NCBI RefSeq assembly: GCF_014196305.1 | Contig: NZ_JACIDJ010000003.1 | Coordinates: 310,001-374,000, forward strand | DNA: 64,000 nt | Direction: 5' to 3' | From: Roseococcus suduntuyensis | GTDB lineage: Bacteria; Pseudomonadota; Alphaproteobacteria; Acetobacterales; Acetobacteraceae | Part shown: piece by piece, positions 57,981 through 64,000 of the stretch | Layout of the letters: each line of letters opens with the position of its first letter | How positions within the stretch are numbered: the stretch's first letter is position 1 | Translations under genes and position numbers: made by a program | Notes under the pieces: generated by a model | Databases searched by the model: none | Seen by the model: only the letters and a program-made list of their open reading frames with translations | What the model was told of the DNA's origin: nothing

Positions 57981-58651
57981 GCCGTCAATGCCGGCTGGCG
58001 GGCGCCGATGACGGCAAGCTGCGCGGCCGCCGCCGCCGCCTGGCAAGGTTCGATGACCGGCAGGCCCGACGCCTCGGCCGCCACGGCCACATGCCGCGCC
58101 ATGCCGGCGCAGCCCAGGATGATGACTTCGGCGCCGTCCGCAGCGAGTCGCCGGCAGGCTTCGGCGATGCGCGCCTGGGGGGCCACGGGGTCGGTCAGCA
58201 CCTCCATGGGCAAATCGAGCGGCACCCAGCCCGCCATGCGGCCCTCCACCCCCATGGATTGCAGGGCGCGCCGCTGCCGCTGCTCCGAGCGCCAGGTGAA
58301 GCCCACCACGCCGAAGCGCTCGGCGCGCGTCAGGGCAGCCGCCACGGCGCAGCGGAACATGCCCAGCACCGGCCTGTCGGTCACGGTGCGCGCGGCCTCC
58401 AGCCCCGGGTCGCTCACGCAGCCGATGATGTAGGCCGCGGCCGCCTCGCGCTCGATGGTGCGGCAGAGCGGTTCGGCCACGGCGAACCAGTCGCGCCAGG
58501 TGACGATGGCGGGCGGGCCTTCGTCATCGGCGAGTTGCATCACCTCCAACCGCGGCATTCCGGGCGCGTTGAAGGAGGAGACGGCCTCCGCAATCCCGGC
58601 GGTGCAGGCATGCGAAGTGTTCGGATTGATGACAAGGATGCGCTCACTCAT
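57977..58651 (-). CDS. Asp/Glu/hydantoin racemase family protein
   Basis: A 224-residue protein of the aspartate/glutamate racemase superfamily, closest to hydantoin racemases. ILVINPNTSHACTAGIAEAV (about 5-24) opens it. The two catalytic cysteines lie in YIIGCVSDPGLEAAR (about 76) and IILGCAGMARHVAVA (about 179). Coupled to a SnoaL-like gene downstream. Hydantoin or allantoin metabolism is possible, but no hydantoinase is near. The start MSERILVINPN at 58651 is preferred, and four codons earlier is possible. Confidence 0.86.
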   Translation of the reverse strand: MSERILVINPNTSHACTAGIAEAVSSFNAPGMPRLEVMQLADDEGPPAIVTWRDWFAVAEPLCRTIEREAAAAYIIGCVSDPGLEAARTVTDRPVLGMFRCAVAAALTRAERFGVVGFTWRSEQRQRRALQSMGVEGRMAGWVPLDLPMEVLTDPVAPQARIAEACRRLAADGAEVIILGCAGMARHVAVAAEASGLPVIEPCQAAAAAAQLAVIGARQPALTA

Positions 58652-58735
58652 GTGGTCAAGCATGGCATCGCGCGGTTTTCCTTGCCATGATCTTTTCGAA
58701 GGCCCATTCCTGTCCGCCCTTTTGTGCATCGCAAC

Positions 58736-59230
58736 ATGACCCCCACACCGCCGACCCCAGCCGAGACGATCCACGAGACGATCCATTGGTCCCCGCCCCG
58801 CGCGGCGGTGCCGCCCGGCTATCCGCGGCCGCCCTTCGCCACGGCCCTGTGGCGCGGCGCCAACAACCGCTGCCCGGTCTGCGGCGAGGGCAAGGTCTTC
58901 GCGGGCTTCCTGCGCGTGGCCGAGGAATGCGGCCATTGCCACGCGCCGCTGGGCCAGCTGCGCGCCGATGACGCGCCGCCCTATTTCACCATCTTCATCG
59001 TGGGCCATCTGCTGCTGCCGCCGATCCTGTTCGTGGAGCGGCATTGGGGCTGGCCCATCTGGCTGCACATGGTGGTGTGGCTGCCGCTGATCACCATCGC
59101 CACCACGCTGATGCTGCGCCCGGTGAAGGGGGCCACGGTGGGGCTGATGCTGCGGCTGGGCATCACGGGCAATGACCAGCGCCCGCCGCCCGAGGCCAAT
59201 CCGCGCCTGGCCGAAGACCCCAGGACCTGA
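58736..59230 (+). CDS. DUF983 membrane protein with zinc-finger-like motif
   Basis: A 164-residue protein. Two CxxC pairs (NNRCPVCGEGKVF and EECGHCHAPLG, about 45-70) form a likely zinc ribbon. Two membrane helices follow (about 84-101 and 108-125). This matches DUF983, which is found in alphaproteobacteria near cytochrome oxidase assembly or cell-cycle genes, with unknown role. UPF0262 begins 2 bp after its stop, so the two are probably co-transcribed. The ATG at 58736 is chosen over one four codons upstream. Confidence 0.87.
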   Translation: MTPTPPTPAETIHETIHWSPPRAAVPPGYPRPPFATALWRGANNRCPVCGEGKVFAGFLRVAEECGHCHAPLGQLRADDAPPYFTIFIVGHLLLPPILFVERHWGWPIWLHMVVWLPLITIATTLMLRPVKGATVGLMLRLGITGNDQRPPPEANPRLAEDPRT

Positions 59231-59232
59231 AG

Positions 59233-59703
59233 GTGCCCGACCGTCATCTGGTGCGGATCGAACTGCCCGACGCCCCGCCGCCCCCCTCCGCCTATGCCGA
59301 GGCCGATCGCCGCCAGGCCATCGAGGACCTTCTCCGCGGCAACCGCTTCGACCCCGCCGGCATGGGCGAGGGTCCCTTCGCCCTTCACCTGATGGTGCGC
59401 GAGGGGCGGCTGGTGCTGGATGTGCGGCGGGCGGATGACGTGGCGCTGCGGGCCATCGTGCTGTCGCTCGGCCCCTTCCGCCGCCTCATCAAGGACTACC
59501 TGATGCTGGTGGAAAACCACGAGGAGGCCGTGACCCATGGCGCCATGGAGGCGCGGGTGCAGGCCATCGACATGGGCCGGCGGGGCCTCCACAACGAGGC
59601 GGCCGAATTGCTGATGTCGCGGCTGGAAGGCCGGATCGCGGTGGATTTCGAGACGGCGCGGCGCCTCTTCACCCTGATCGCGGCGCTGCACCAGCGGGTG
59701 TGA
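59233..59703 (+). CDS. UPF0262 family protein
   Basis: A 156-residue soluble protein restricted to alphaproteobacteria. LVRIELPDAPPPPSAYAEAD near the start, ERRQAIEDLL-like RRQAIEDLLRGNRF, LGPFRRLIKDYLMLVENHEEA (read in parts, about 78-98) and IDMGRRGLHNEAAELLMSRL (about 112-131) are the family blocks. The function is unknown. It starts with GTG 2 bp after DUF983, with AGGACCTGAAG before it. The helical middle with Tyr/Lys pairs suggests a binding protein. Confidence 0.88.
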   Translation: MPDRHLVRIELPDAPPPPSAYAEADRRQAIEDLLRGNRFDPAGMGEGPFALHLMVREGRLVLDVRRADDVALRAIVLSLGPFRRLIKDYLMLVENHEEAVTHGAMEARVQAIDMGRRGLHNEAAELLMSRLEGRIAVDFETARRLFTLIAALHQRV

Positions 59704-59731
59704 CCCATCGCCACACCCGCCGGCCTCAGGG

Positions 59732-59998
59732 TCAGCGGCTGCGCGGCGCGCCGGTGCGCGGGTCGAGGCGCACGGTGCGCTTGCCGCCGTCGCGCGTCAC
59801 GTATTCGATCTCCCAGTAGCCGTCATCATCCCACTCCATGTCGTGCAGCGAGGCGAAGTCCGGCCGCTGCTCCACCTGGCGCAGCACCTCGGAGGCCGCG
59901 AGGCTGCCAGCGGGCGGGCGGTCCTGATCGGCCAGCACGGGGCCGGAGAGAAGAAGGCCCGCACCCAGCGCGGCGGCGGCGAGAAAACGACGGTTCAT
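59732..59998 (-). CDS. Small secreted PepSY-like protein
   Basis: An 88-residue exported protein. The signal peptide (MNRRFLAAAALGAGLLLSGPVLA) is followed by one PepSY-type domain: LAASEVLRQVEQRPDFASLHDMEWDDDGYWEIEY (read in parts, about 37-70) and KRTVRLDPRTG. PepSY domains inhibit peptidases or sense envelope conditions. It stands alone, divergent from mtnA across 94 bp. The start at 59998 begins the signal peptide, with AGAAGGAATTTCC just upstream. Confidence 0.84.
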   Translation of the reverse strand: MNRRFLAAAALGAGLLLSGPVLADQDRPPAGSLAASEVLRQVEQRPDFASLHDMEWDDDGYWEIEYVTRDGGKRTVRLDPRTGAPRSR

Positions 59999-60092
59999 GG
60001 AAATTCCTTCTGGCGGCTTGGCCCCGGACACGAAGACGCGCATCTAGGGGCCGGTTTCCCTGCCAACCCATGTGGTACCGGAAGGTTGCACG

Positions 60093-61172
60093 ATGAAGAT
60101 CAACGGCGTCGCCTATCGCTCCGTCTGGCTCGATGCGGATGGCTGGGGCGTGCGCATCTTCGACCAGACGAAGCTGCCCTGGATGGTGGAGGAACTGCGC
60201 CTGACCACCTGGCAGGAGGCGGCGCACGCCATCCGCTCCATGCAGGTGCGCGGCGCGCCCTTGATCGGCGCCGTCGCGGCCTATGGCGTGGCGCTGGCCA
60301 TGCGCGAGGACGCCGGCCAGCTCGATGCCGTGCTGGAGGCGCTGGCGGAGACGCGGCCCACCGCCATCAACCTGCGCTGGGCGCTCGACCGGCAGCGGGC
60401 CAAGCTGCACAACCTGCCCGCCGAGGCCCGCGCCGCCGCCGCCTATGCCGAGGCCGCCGCCATCGCCGATGACGATGCCGAGACCTGCCGCCGCATCGGC
60501 GAGAACGGTCTGCCCCTGCTGCAGGAGATCGCGGCGAAGAAAGGCCGCGTGAACGTGCTGACGCATTGCAATGCCGGCTGGCTCGCCACCGTGGACTGGG
60601 GCACCGCACTCGCCCCCATCTACATGGCGCATGATGCGGGGCTCGATGTGCATGTCTGGGTGGACGAGACGCGGCCGCGCAACCAGGGGGCCGCGCTGAC
60701 GGCCTTCGAACTCGGCGCGCATGGCGTGAAGCACACCGTCATCGCCGACAATGCGGGCGGCCACTACATGCAGCATGGCGAGGTGGACATCGTCATCGTC
60801 GGCACCGACCGCGTGACCCGCACGGGCGACGTGGCCAACAAGATCGGAACCTACCTCAAGGCGTTGGCCGCGCGCGACAATGGCGTGCCCTTCTGGGTGG
60901 CCCTGCCCCATTCCACGCTGGACATGCGCGTGCGCGACGGGGTGGCGGAAATCCCCATCGAGGAACGCAGCGGCACCGAGGTGACGGAACTGACCGGCCG
61001 CACCGCCGATGGGCGCATCGAGACGGTGCGGGTGGTGGCCGCGGGCAGCGAGGCCGCCAACCCCGCCTTCGACGTGACGCCGGCGCGGCTGGTCACGGGC
61101 CTGATCACCGAGCGCGGGCGTTGCGCGGCGGATGAGGCGTCGCTGCTGGCGCTCTACCCCGAAAAGGCCTGA
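60093..61172 (+). CDS. mtnA: S-methyl-5-thioribose-1-phosphate isomerase
   Basis: A 359-residue eIF2B-like enzyme of the methionine salvage pathway that converts methylthioribose 1-phosphate to methylthioribulose 1-phosphate. MQVRGAPLIGAVAAYGVALA (about 50-69), VLTHCNAGWLATVDWGTALA (about 153-172, catalytic Cys) and IVGTDRVTRTGDVANKIGTY (read in parts, about 232-252, catalytic Asp) are all intact. The length matches MtnA. No other mtn genes lie in the window. The start MKINGVAYRS is the family start. Confidence 0.94.
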   Translation: MKINGVAYRSVWLDADGWGVRIFDQTKLPWMVEELRLTTWQEAAHAIRSMQVRGAPLIGAVAAYGVALAMREDAGQLDAVLEALAETRPTAINLRWALDRQRAKLHNLPAEARAAAAYAEAAAIADDDAETCRRIGENGLPLLQEIAAKKGRVNVLTHCNAGWLATVDWGTALAPIYMAHDAGLDVHVWVDETRPRNQGAALTAFELGAHGVKHTVIADNAGGHYMQHGEVDIVIVGTDRVTRTGDVANKIGTYLKALAARDNGVPFWVALPHSTLDMRVRDGVAEIPIEERSGTEVTELTGRTADGRIETVRVVAAGSEAANPAFDVTPARLVTGLITERGRCAADEASLLALYPEKA

Positions 61173-61179
61173 GCGGGCG

Positions 61180-61386
61180 TCAACCCAACTCCGGCCCCTG
61201 GTCCCGCCCGCGTTCGAGCGAGAAGAGGCCCACCACCAGCAGCACGCCCCCCAGCGCCGCGCCGATGGCGGCGAAGCCGGGGGCGAAGCGGCCGGGGGTA
61301 ATGCCGTCGGTCAGCATCAGGCCCACCACCCCAAGGATGAGGACCAGGCCGGACAGGACAAGGATAAGGCCAAGGCGCTGAATCAT
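61180..61386 (-). CDS. Small two-helix membrane protein
   Basis: A 68-residue protein with two membrane helices (about 4-26 and 36-57; LGLILVLSGLVLILGVVGLM and FAAIGAALGGVLLVVGLF) joined by a short loop and ending in a charged tail. The family is not recognised. It is convergent with mtnA (7 bp apart). A perfect inverted repeat (61395-61416) lies in its leader with the second arm touching the ribosome site (TTGGAG), so translation may be controlled by RNA folding. Confidence 0.7.
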   Translation of the reverse strand: MIQRLGLILVLSGLVLILGVVGLMLTDGITPGRFAPGFAAIGAALGGVLLVVGLFSLERGRDQGPELG

Positions 61387-61394
61387 GCTGTTCT

Positions 61395-61416
61395 CCAAGG
61401 GCGAGACTGCCCTTGG
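61395..61416 (-). promoter_or_regulatory. Leader hairpin or operator CCAAGGGC-N6-GCCCTTGG
   Basis: A perfect 8-bp inverted repeat (61395-61402 and 61409-61416) begins 8 bp before the ATG of the small membrane protein. In RNA the 3' arm ends in TTGG, where the ribosome site GGAG starts, so pairing would partly hide it. As DNA it could equally be an operator. Confidence 0.5.
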
Positions 61417-61544
61417 GAAGGGGCGGCATGACGGACATGATGGGGCGATTTCATGGCCGCGCATGTCCCGATGGGCATGTTACCATGCGTGAGGCGCGGG
61501 GCTTGGGGCGCGGACCTGACACCCCTGACGCGAGGAGACACCCT

Positions 61545-62531
61545 TTGCTGCCCAAGACCATGCGCGCCTGGTGCGCCCGCGCCTATGGCGGGCCCGAGGT
61601 GCTGGACCTGCGCGAACTGCCGCTCCGCCCGCCCGGCCCCGGCGAGGTGCTGATGCGCGTCGAGGCCACCACCGTCTCCAGCGCGGACCGGCGCATCCGC
61701 GCGCTGGACGTGCCGCGCGGCATGGGGCCCATCCTGCGCGCGGTCTTCGGGATCACACGTCCGCGAAACCCGGTGCTGGGGGCGGAATTCACCGGAATCG
61801 TCGCCGCGGTGGGCGCGGGGGTGGCCCGCTTCCGCGAGGGCGATGCCGTGATCGGCTTTCCGGGCGCGCGCATGGGCGGCCATGCCGAGTTCGCGCGCAT
61901 GCCGGCCAAGGGCCGCCTGGTCCCGCGCCCGGCTTCCATGCCCCTGGAGGCGGCGGCGGCGCTGGCCTTCGGCGGCAGCACGGCGCGGCACTTCCTGCGC
62001 CGCGCGGGGCTGCGCGCGGGTGAGCGCGTGCTGGTCATCGGCGCCTCGGGCACGGTGGGCAGCGCGCTGGTGCAGCTCGCGCGGCTCGCGGGCGCACGGG
62101 TGACGGGGATGACCAGCGCCCCCAACCTCGCCCTCGTCGCGGCGCTGGGCGCCGAGCCGCGCGACTACCATGCCGCGCCCCTGCCGCCCTCGGGCGAGGC
62201 CTGGGACGTGATCGCCGACCCCGCCGGGGCGCTGGACTGGGCGCGGGCCCAGGCGCTGCTGGCCGAGGGCGGGCGCTATCTGGCCATCAATGCCGGGCTC
62301 GGGGCCATGCTGGCGCGCAACCGCGGCGGCCGGCGGATCCTGGCCGGCCCTGCCGAAGAGCGCCTCGACGACCTGGAGGCGCTGGCCGGGCTGGCCGACA
62401 CGGGCGCGTTCCGCCCGCTGATTGACCGCATCCTGCCCTTCGACGCCCTGCCCGAGGCGCATGCGCGCGCCGATAGCGGGCGCAAGCGCGGCAGTGTGGT
62501 GGTGCTGGGGGCGCCCTACCTCACCGCATAG
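61545..62531 (+). CDS. Zinc-free medium-chain reductase (quinone oxidoreductase-like)
   Basis: A 328-residue NAD(P)H-dependent enzyme of the MDR superfamily. MRAWCARAYGGPEVLDLREL starts the fold, GAEFTGIVAAVGAGVARFREGD (read in parts, about 75-97) follows, and the nucleotide site is RVLVIGASGTVGSALVQLAR (about 162-181, AxGxxG type). No structural zinc cysteines are present, so it resembles quinone oxidoreductases. The TTG at 61545 has GAGGAGA 7 bp upstream and is preferred. ATG 61560 is the alternative. Its 3' end overlaps the convergent DUF3237 gene by 16 bp. Confidence 0.87.
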   Translation: MLPKTMRAWCARAYGGPEVLDLRELPLRPPGPGEVLMRVEATTVSSADRRIRALDVPRGMGPILRAVFGITRPRNPVLGAEFTGIVAAVGAGVARFREGDAVIGFPGARMGGHAEFARMPAKGRLVPRPASMPLEAAAALAFGGSTARHFLRRAGLRAGERVLVIGASGTVGSALVQLARLAGARVTGMTSAPNLALVAALGAEPRDYHAAPLPPSGEAWDVIADPAGALDWARAQALLAEGGRYLAINAGLGAMLARNRGGRRILAGPAEERLDDLEALAGLADTGAFRPLIDRILPFDALPEAHARADSGRKRGSVVVLGAPYLTA

Positions 62532-62989
62532 ACGTCATAGCGCGGCCCGGAGGGCGGCCGCTGGCCCACGCCCACGCCCAGCGTGCGGTTCAGCCAGGCC
62601 AGATCGGGTGCCGCGGTCTGGAAGCGCATCAGCGTGCGGAAGTAGTAGTCGCTGGCGGGCACGGCCTCGCCGGCGCCCAGGCGCGCCAGCACCTCGGGCG
62701 CCCCCGTGCGGATGCCGGCATATTGCACATAGACCAGGCCGCCCGAGGCCGCCTTGATGGTCAGCCGCACGTCGATATGGGCGGTGCCATCGGCCTCCAC
62801 GCGCAGCCAGTCGGCCGCCGTGCCGCCCAGCACCTCGCCCTGCAGGGCGGGGCCGGAGACCACGCCGCCAGTCACGGGGACGATGCGAAGGTCCATCCCG
62901 TCGGCGCCCTTCCCCGCCATCTGCGGGGCGCCCACGGTGATGTCCATGGTGAAGATGTGCTCGACAATGAGCGGAAGCGGTTGGGTCAT
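62516..62989 (-). CDS. DUF3237 protein
   Basis: A 157-residue beta-barrel-type protein. PLIVEHIFTMDITVGAPQ at the start, ADWLRVEADGTAHIDVRLTI (about 65-84) and SDYYFRTLMRFQTAAPDLAWLNRT (read in parts, about 117-140) are family blocks of DUF3237 (UPF0311). The function is unknown. It is divergent from the TetR gene, with the palindromic site at 63080 in the 132-bp gap, so it may be a TetR target. The start MTQPLPLIVEH at 62989 is chosen. GAGGAAAC lies upstream. Confidence 0.85.
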   Translation of the reverse strand: MTQPLPLIVEHIFTMDITVGAPQMAGKGADGMDLRIVPVTGGVVSGPALQGEVLGGTAADWLRVEADGTAHIDVRLTIKAASGGLVYVQYAGIRTGAPEVLARLGAGEAVPASDYYFRTLMRFQTAAPDLAWLNRTLGVGVGQRPPSGPRYDVYAVR

Positions 62990-63079
62990 TTCGTGTTTCC
63001 TCCTGCGCGATCCTGCCCGCTGCGACGAATAGGGGGAAGGTGGGGCTTGCGCCGGAGGGCGACTGAGGCCCATGTTGGA

Positions 63080-63094
63080 TGACGAATTTCGTCA
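63080..63094. promoter_or_regulatory. Likely TetR operator TGACGAA-T-TTCGTCA
   Basis: A perfect 7-bp dyad with one central base, 28 bp before the TetR start codon and in the gap shared with the divergent DUF3237 gene. TetR regulators usually bind such palindromes beside their own gene. A related imperfect site lies at 63762-63787 before the efflux gene. Confidence 0.6.
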
Positions 63095-63121
63095 CTCTTC
63101 TCTTGCGCCGGTGGTAGCCCC

Positions 63122-63733
63122 ATGAACATGCCCGACAGCCAGGCCATCACGCGCGCCCGTATCGCGGACGCGGCGGAAGGCCTGTTTCGCCGCCTGGGCT
63201 ACCAGAAGACGGCGGTGGCCGACATCGCGCGCGAATGCGGCATGTCGCCGGCCAATGTGTATCGCTTCTTCCCGTCCAAGAGCGCCATCAACGAGGCCAT
63301 CGCACAGCGGCTGCTGACGGGCATTGAGACCGAGGTGCGTGACCTGGCCGCCGGCCCCGGCACGGCGGAGGCGCGCATCCGCGCCATCCTGCGCCTGCTG
63401 CATGTGCGCGACCGGGACCTCTTCATCAGCGAGCAACGCCTGCATGACATGGTGGCCGCCGCCATGGCCGAACATTGGGGCGTGATCGAGCGCTTCGTGG
63501 AAACGGTGCGGACCATCCTGGCGGGGCTGCTGGCGGAGGGCATGGAGGCCGGGCATTTCCGCCGGCGTGACCCCGGTCGCACGGCGGTCGCCCTGAACCA
63601 CTGCACCATGATCTGGATGCATCCGCTGCTGATCGCGGATTGCCTGAGCCATGGGGAATCGCCCGAGGCCATGGAGCAGGAGCTGGAGGAGGCGATGGAC
63701 CTTCTCATGGACGCGCTGCGCGTACCCGGCTGA
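63122..63733 (+). CDS. TetR family transcriptional repressor
   Basis: A 203-residue regulator. The N-terminal helix-turn-helix is at about 10-57 (ITRARIADAAEGLFRRLGYQ, TAVADIARECGMSPANVYRF, FPSK). The C-terminal ligand domain spans about 70-200 and includes HCTMIWMHPLLIADCL. It lies directly upstream of an RND-type membrane fusion protein gene, a typical setting for efflux control. An operator-like palindrome precedes it and a degenerate one lies between it and the efflux gene. Confidence 0.93.
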   Translation: MNMPDSQAITRARIADAAEGLFRRLGYQKTAVADIARECGMSPANVYRFFPSKSAINEAIAQRLLTGIETEVRDLAAGPGTAEARIRAILRLLHVRDRDLFISEQRLHDMVAAAMAEHWGVIERFVETVRTILAGLLAEGMEAGHFRRRDPGRTAVALNHCTMIWMHPLLIADCLSHGESPEAMEQELEEAMDLLMDALRVPG

Positions 63734-63761
63734 TGTACGAGCCTTGTCATAGATTATTTGT

Positions 63762-63787
63762 TGACTGATGAATGTTGAAAATCGTCA
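63762..63787. promoter_or_regulatory. Second TetR-like site (imperfect)
   Basis: TGACTGAT and ATCGTCA form an imperfect inverted repeat around an 11-bp AT-rich centre, 42 bp before the efflux adaptor start. The ATCGTCA arm is close to the TTCGTCA half-site of 63080-63094. Confidence 0.35.
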
Positions 63788-63828
63788 GAGGATAGCATAA
63801 TCACGCTCCAGCGACGGAGCCTCCTCCC

Positions 63829-64000
63829 ATGACACGCCTTGCCCTCATCCCCGCGGTCCTGCTGCTCTCGGCCTGCATGCCCCAGGCGGAATCCAGCGCC
63901 CCGCCGCCCGAGGAAGCGCCCCGCGCCGTTCAGGCCGCCCGCATCGCCCATCTCCCCGCCGAGGCCGGCCCTGCCTTCACCGGCACGCTGCGCGCCCGGC
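63829..64000 (+). CDS. RND efflux periplasmic adaptor lipoprotein (N-terminus only)
   Basis: The first 57 codons of a gene that runs off the right edge. The signal peptide has a lipobox (VLLLSACMPQ), so the protein is an inner-membrane-anchored lipoprotein. The segment QAARIAHLPAEAGPAFTGTL is the usual start of an HlyD/AcrA-type membrane fusion protein. The TetR gene upstream and the operator-like sites support efflux pump function. The pump gene itself must lie beyond the window. Confidence 0.78.
   Translation, partial: MTRLALIPAVLLLSACMPQAESSAPPPEEAPRAVQAARIAHLPAEAGPAFTGTLRAR

Overview
The window is very GC-rich, densely coded alphaproteobacterial DNA. A complete general stress response (GSR) module (PhyR, two ECF sigma factors, NepR), an HWE-type sensor kinase, UPF0262, DUF1328, CsbD and SYLF proteins and two orphan tripartite-tricarboxylate-type (Bug) binding proteins point to Acetobacteraceae, probably a Roseomonas-like genus. 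The taxonomic call is inference. No rRNA, prophage, transposase or CRISPR array was seen. One tRNA (Thr, GGT) is present.

Layout. 1-3.7 kb: end of a Tat-exported peptide-binding protein, an M20 amidohydrolase, a META lipoprotein, a thioredoxin-fold isomerase and upp. 3.8-8.0 kb: a minus-strand block efp, suhB, an orphan OmpA-like protein and a MotA/MotB-like (ZorA/ZorB-like) channel pair. 8.1-11.7 kb: Y-family polymerase, tRNA-Thr, ExoD and a two-subunit ThDP decarboxylase. 11.7-24.2 kb: a stress region with a transglutaminase-like protein, the HWE kinase, a lipoprotein/Dps/DUF883/holin-like operon, a PRC-barrel protein, several small membrane proteins, a lipid kinase with a phosphoesterase, CsbD, phyR, two sigma genes, nepR and a SYLF protein. 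24-31.7 kb: pyridoxal kinase, Bug protein, diguanylate cyclase, CoA transferase, a nucleobase permease with an unusual C-terminal domain, acyl-CoA dehydrogenase and Hsp20. 31.7-34 kb: def-fmt-truA. 34-43.9 kb: oxidoreductases, an amidase, MFS exporter, RidA, a CHAP protein and a second Bug protein. 44-53.9 kb: a catabolic region (HdrB/HdrC-like iron-sulfur pair, D-threonine-aldolase-like enzyme, M81 peptidase, threonine-synthase-like enzyme, M20 deacylase, ADP-forming acyl-CoA ligase, MaoC hydratase, VOC protein). 54-64 kb: LysR, DUF2076, S49 protease, cupin, racemase, DUF983, UPF0262, mtnA, a quinone-reductase-like enzyme, and a TetR gene followed by the start of an RND adaptor gene.

The most interesting signal is regulatory. 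A motif GCAAC-N16-CGTT, close to the alphaproteobacterial EcfG promoter (GGAAC-N16/17-CGTT), recurs exactly five times between 11.9 and 22.5 kb, with one further GAAAC variant, nearly always just upstream of stress-type genes around phyR-ecfG-nepR. One exact copy faces left in a 350-bp gap that has no minus-strand gene but ends in a textbook minus-strand terminator (12-bp stem, U7). This predicts an undescribed GSR-controlled small RNA of about 240 nt with C-rich loops. Several copies are extended dyads (GCAAC-N17-GTTGC) and may fire in both directions or be bound by a dimeric regulator.

A second unexplained element is a 46-48-bp dispersed palindrome present four times, three of them wedged between convergent genes. 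Other oddities are fmt apparently starting at ATT, a permease fused to a degenerate RsbW-like domain, and tandem 24-bp and 14-bp repeats. All reading was by eye, so family names rest on motifs and context, not on database searches.
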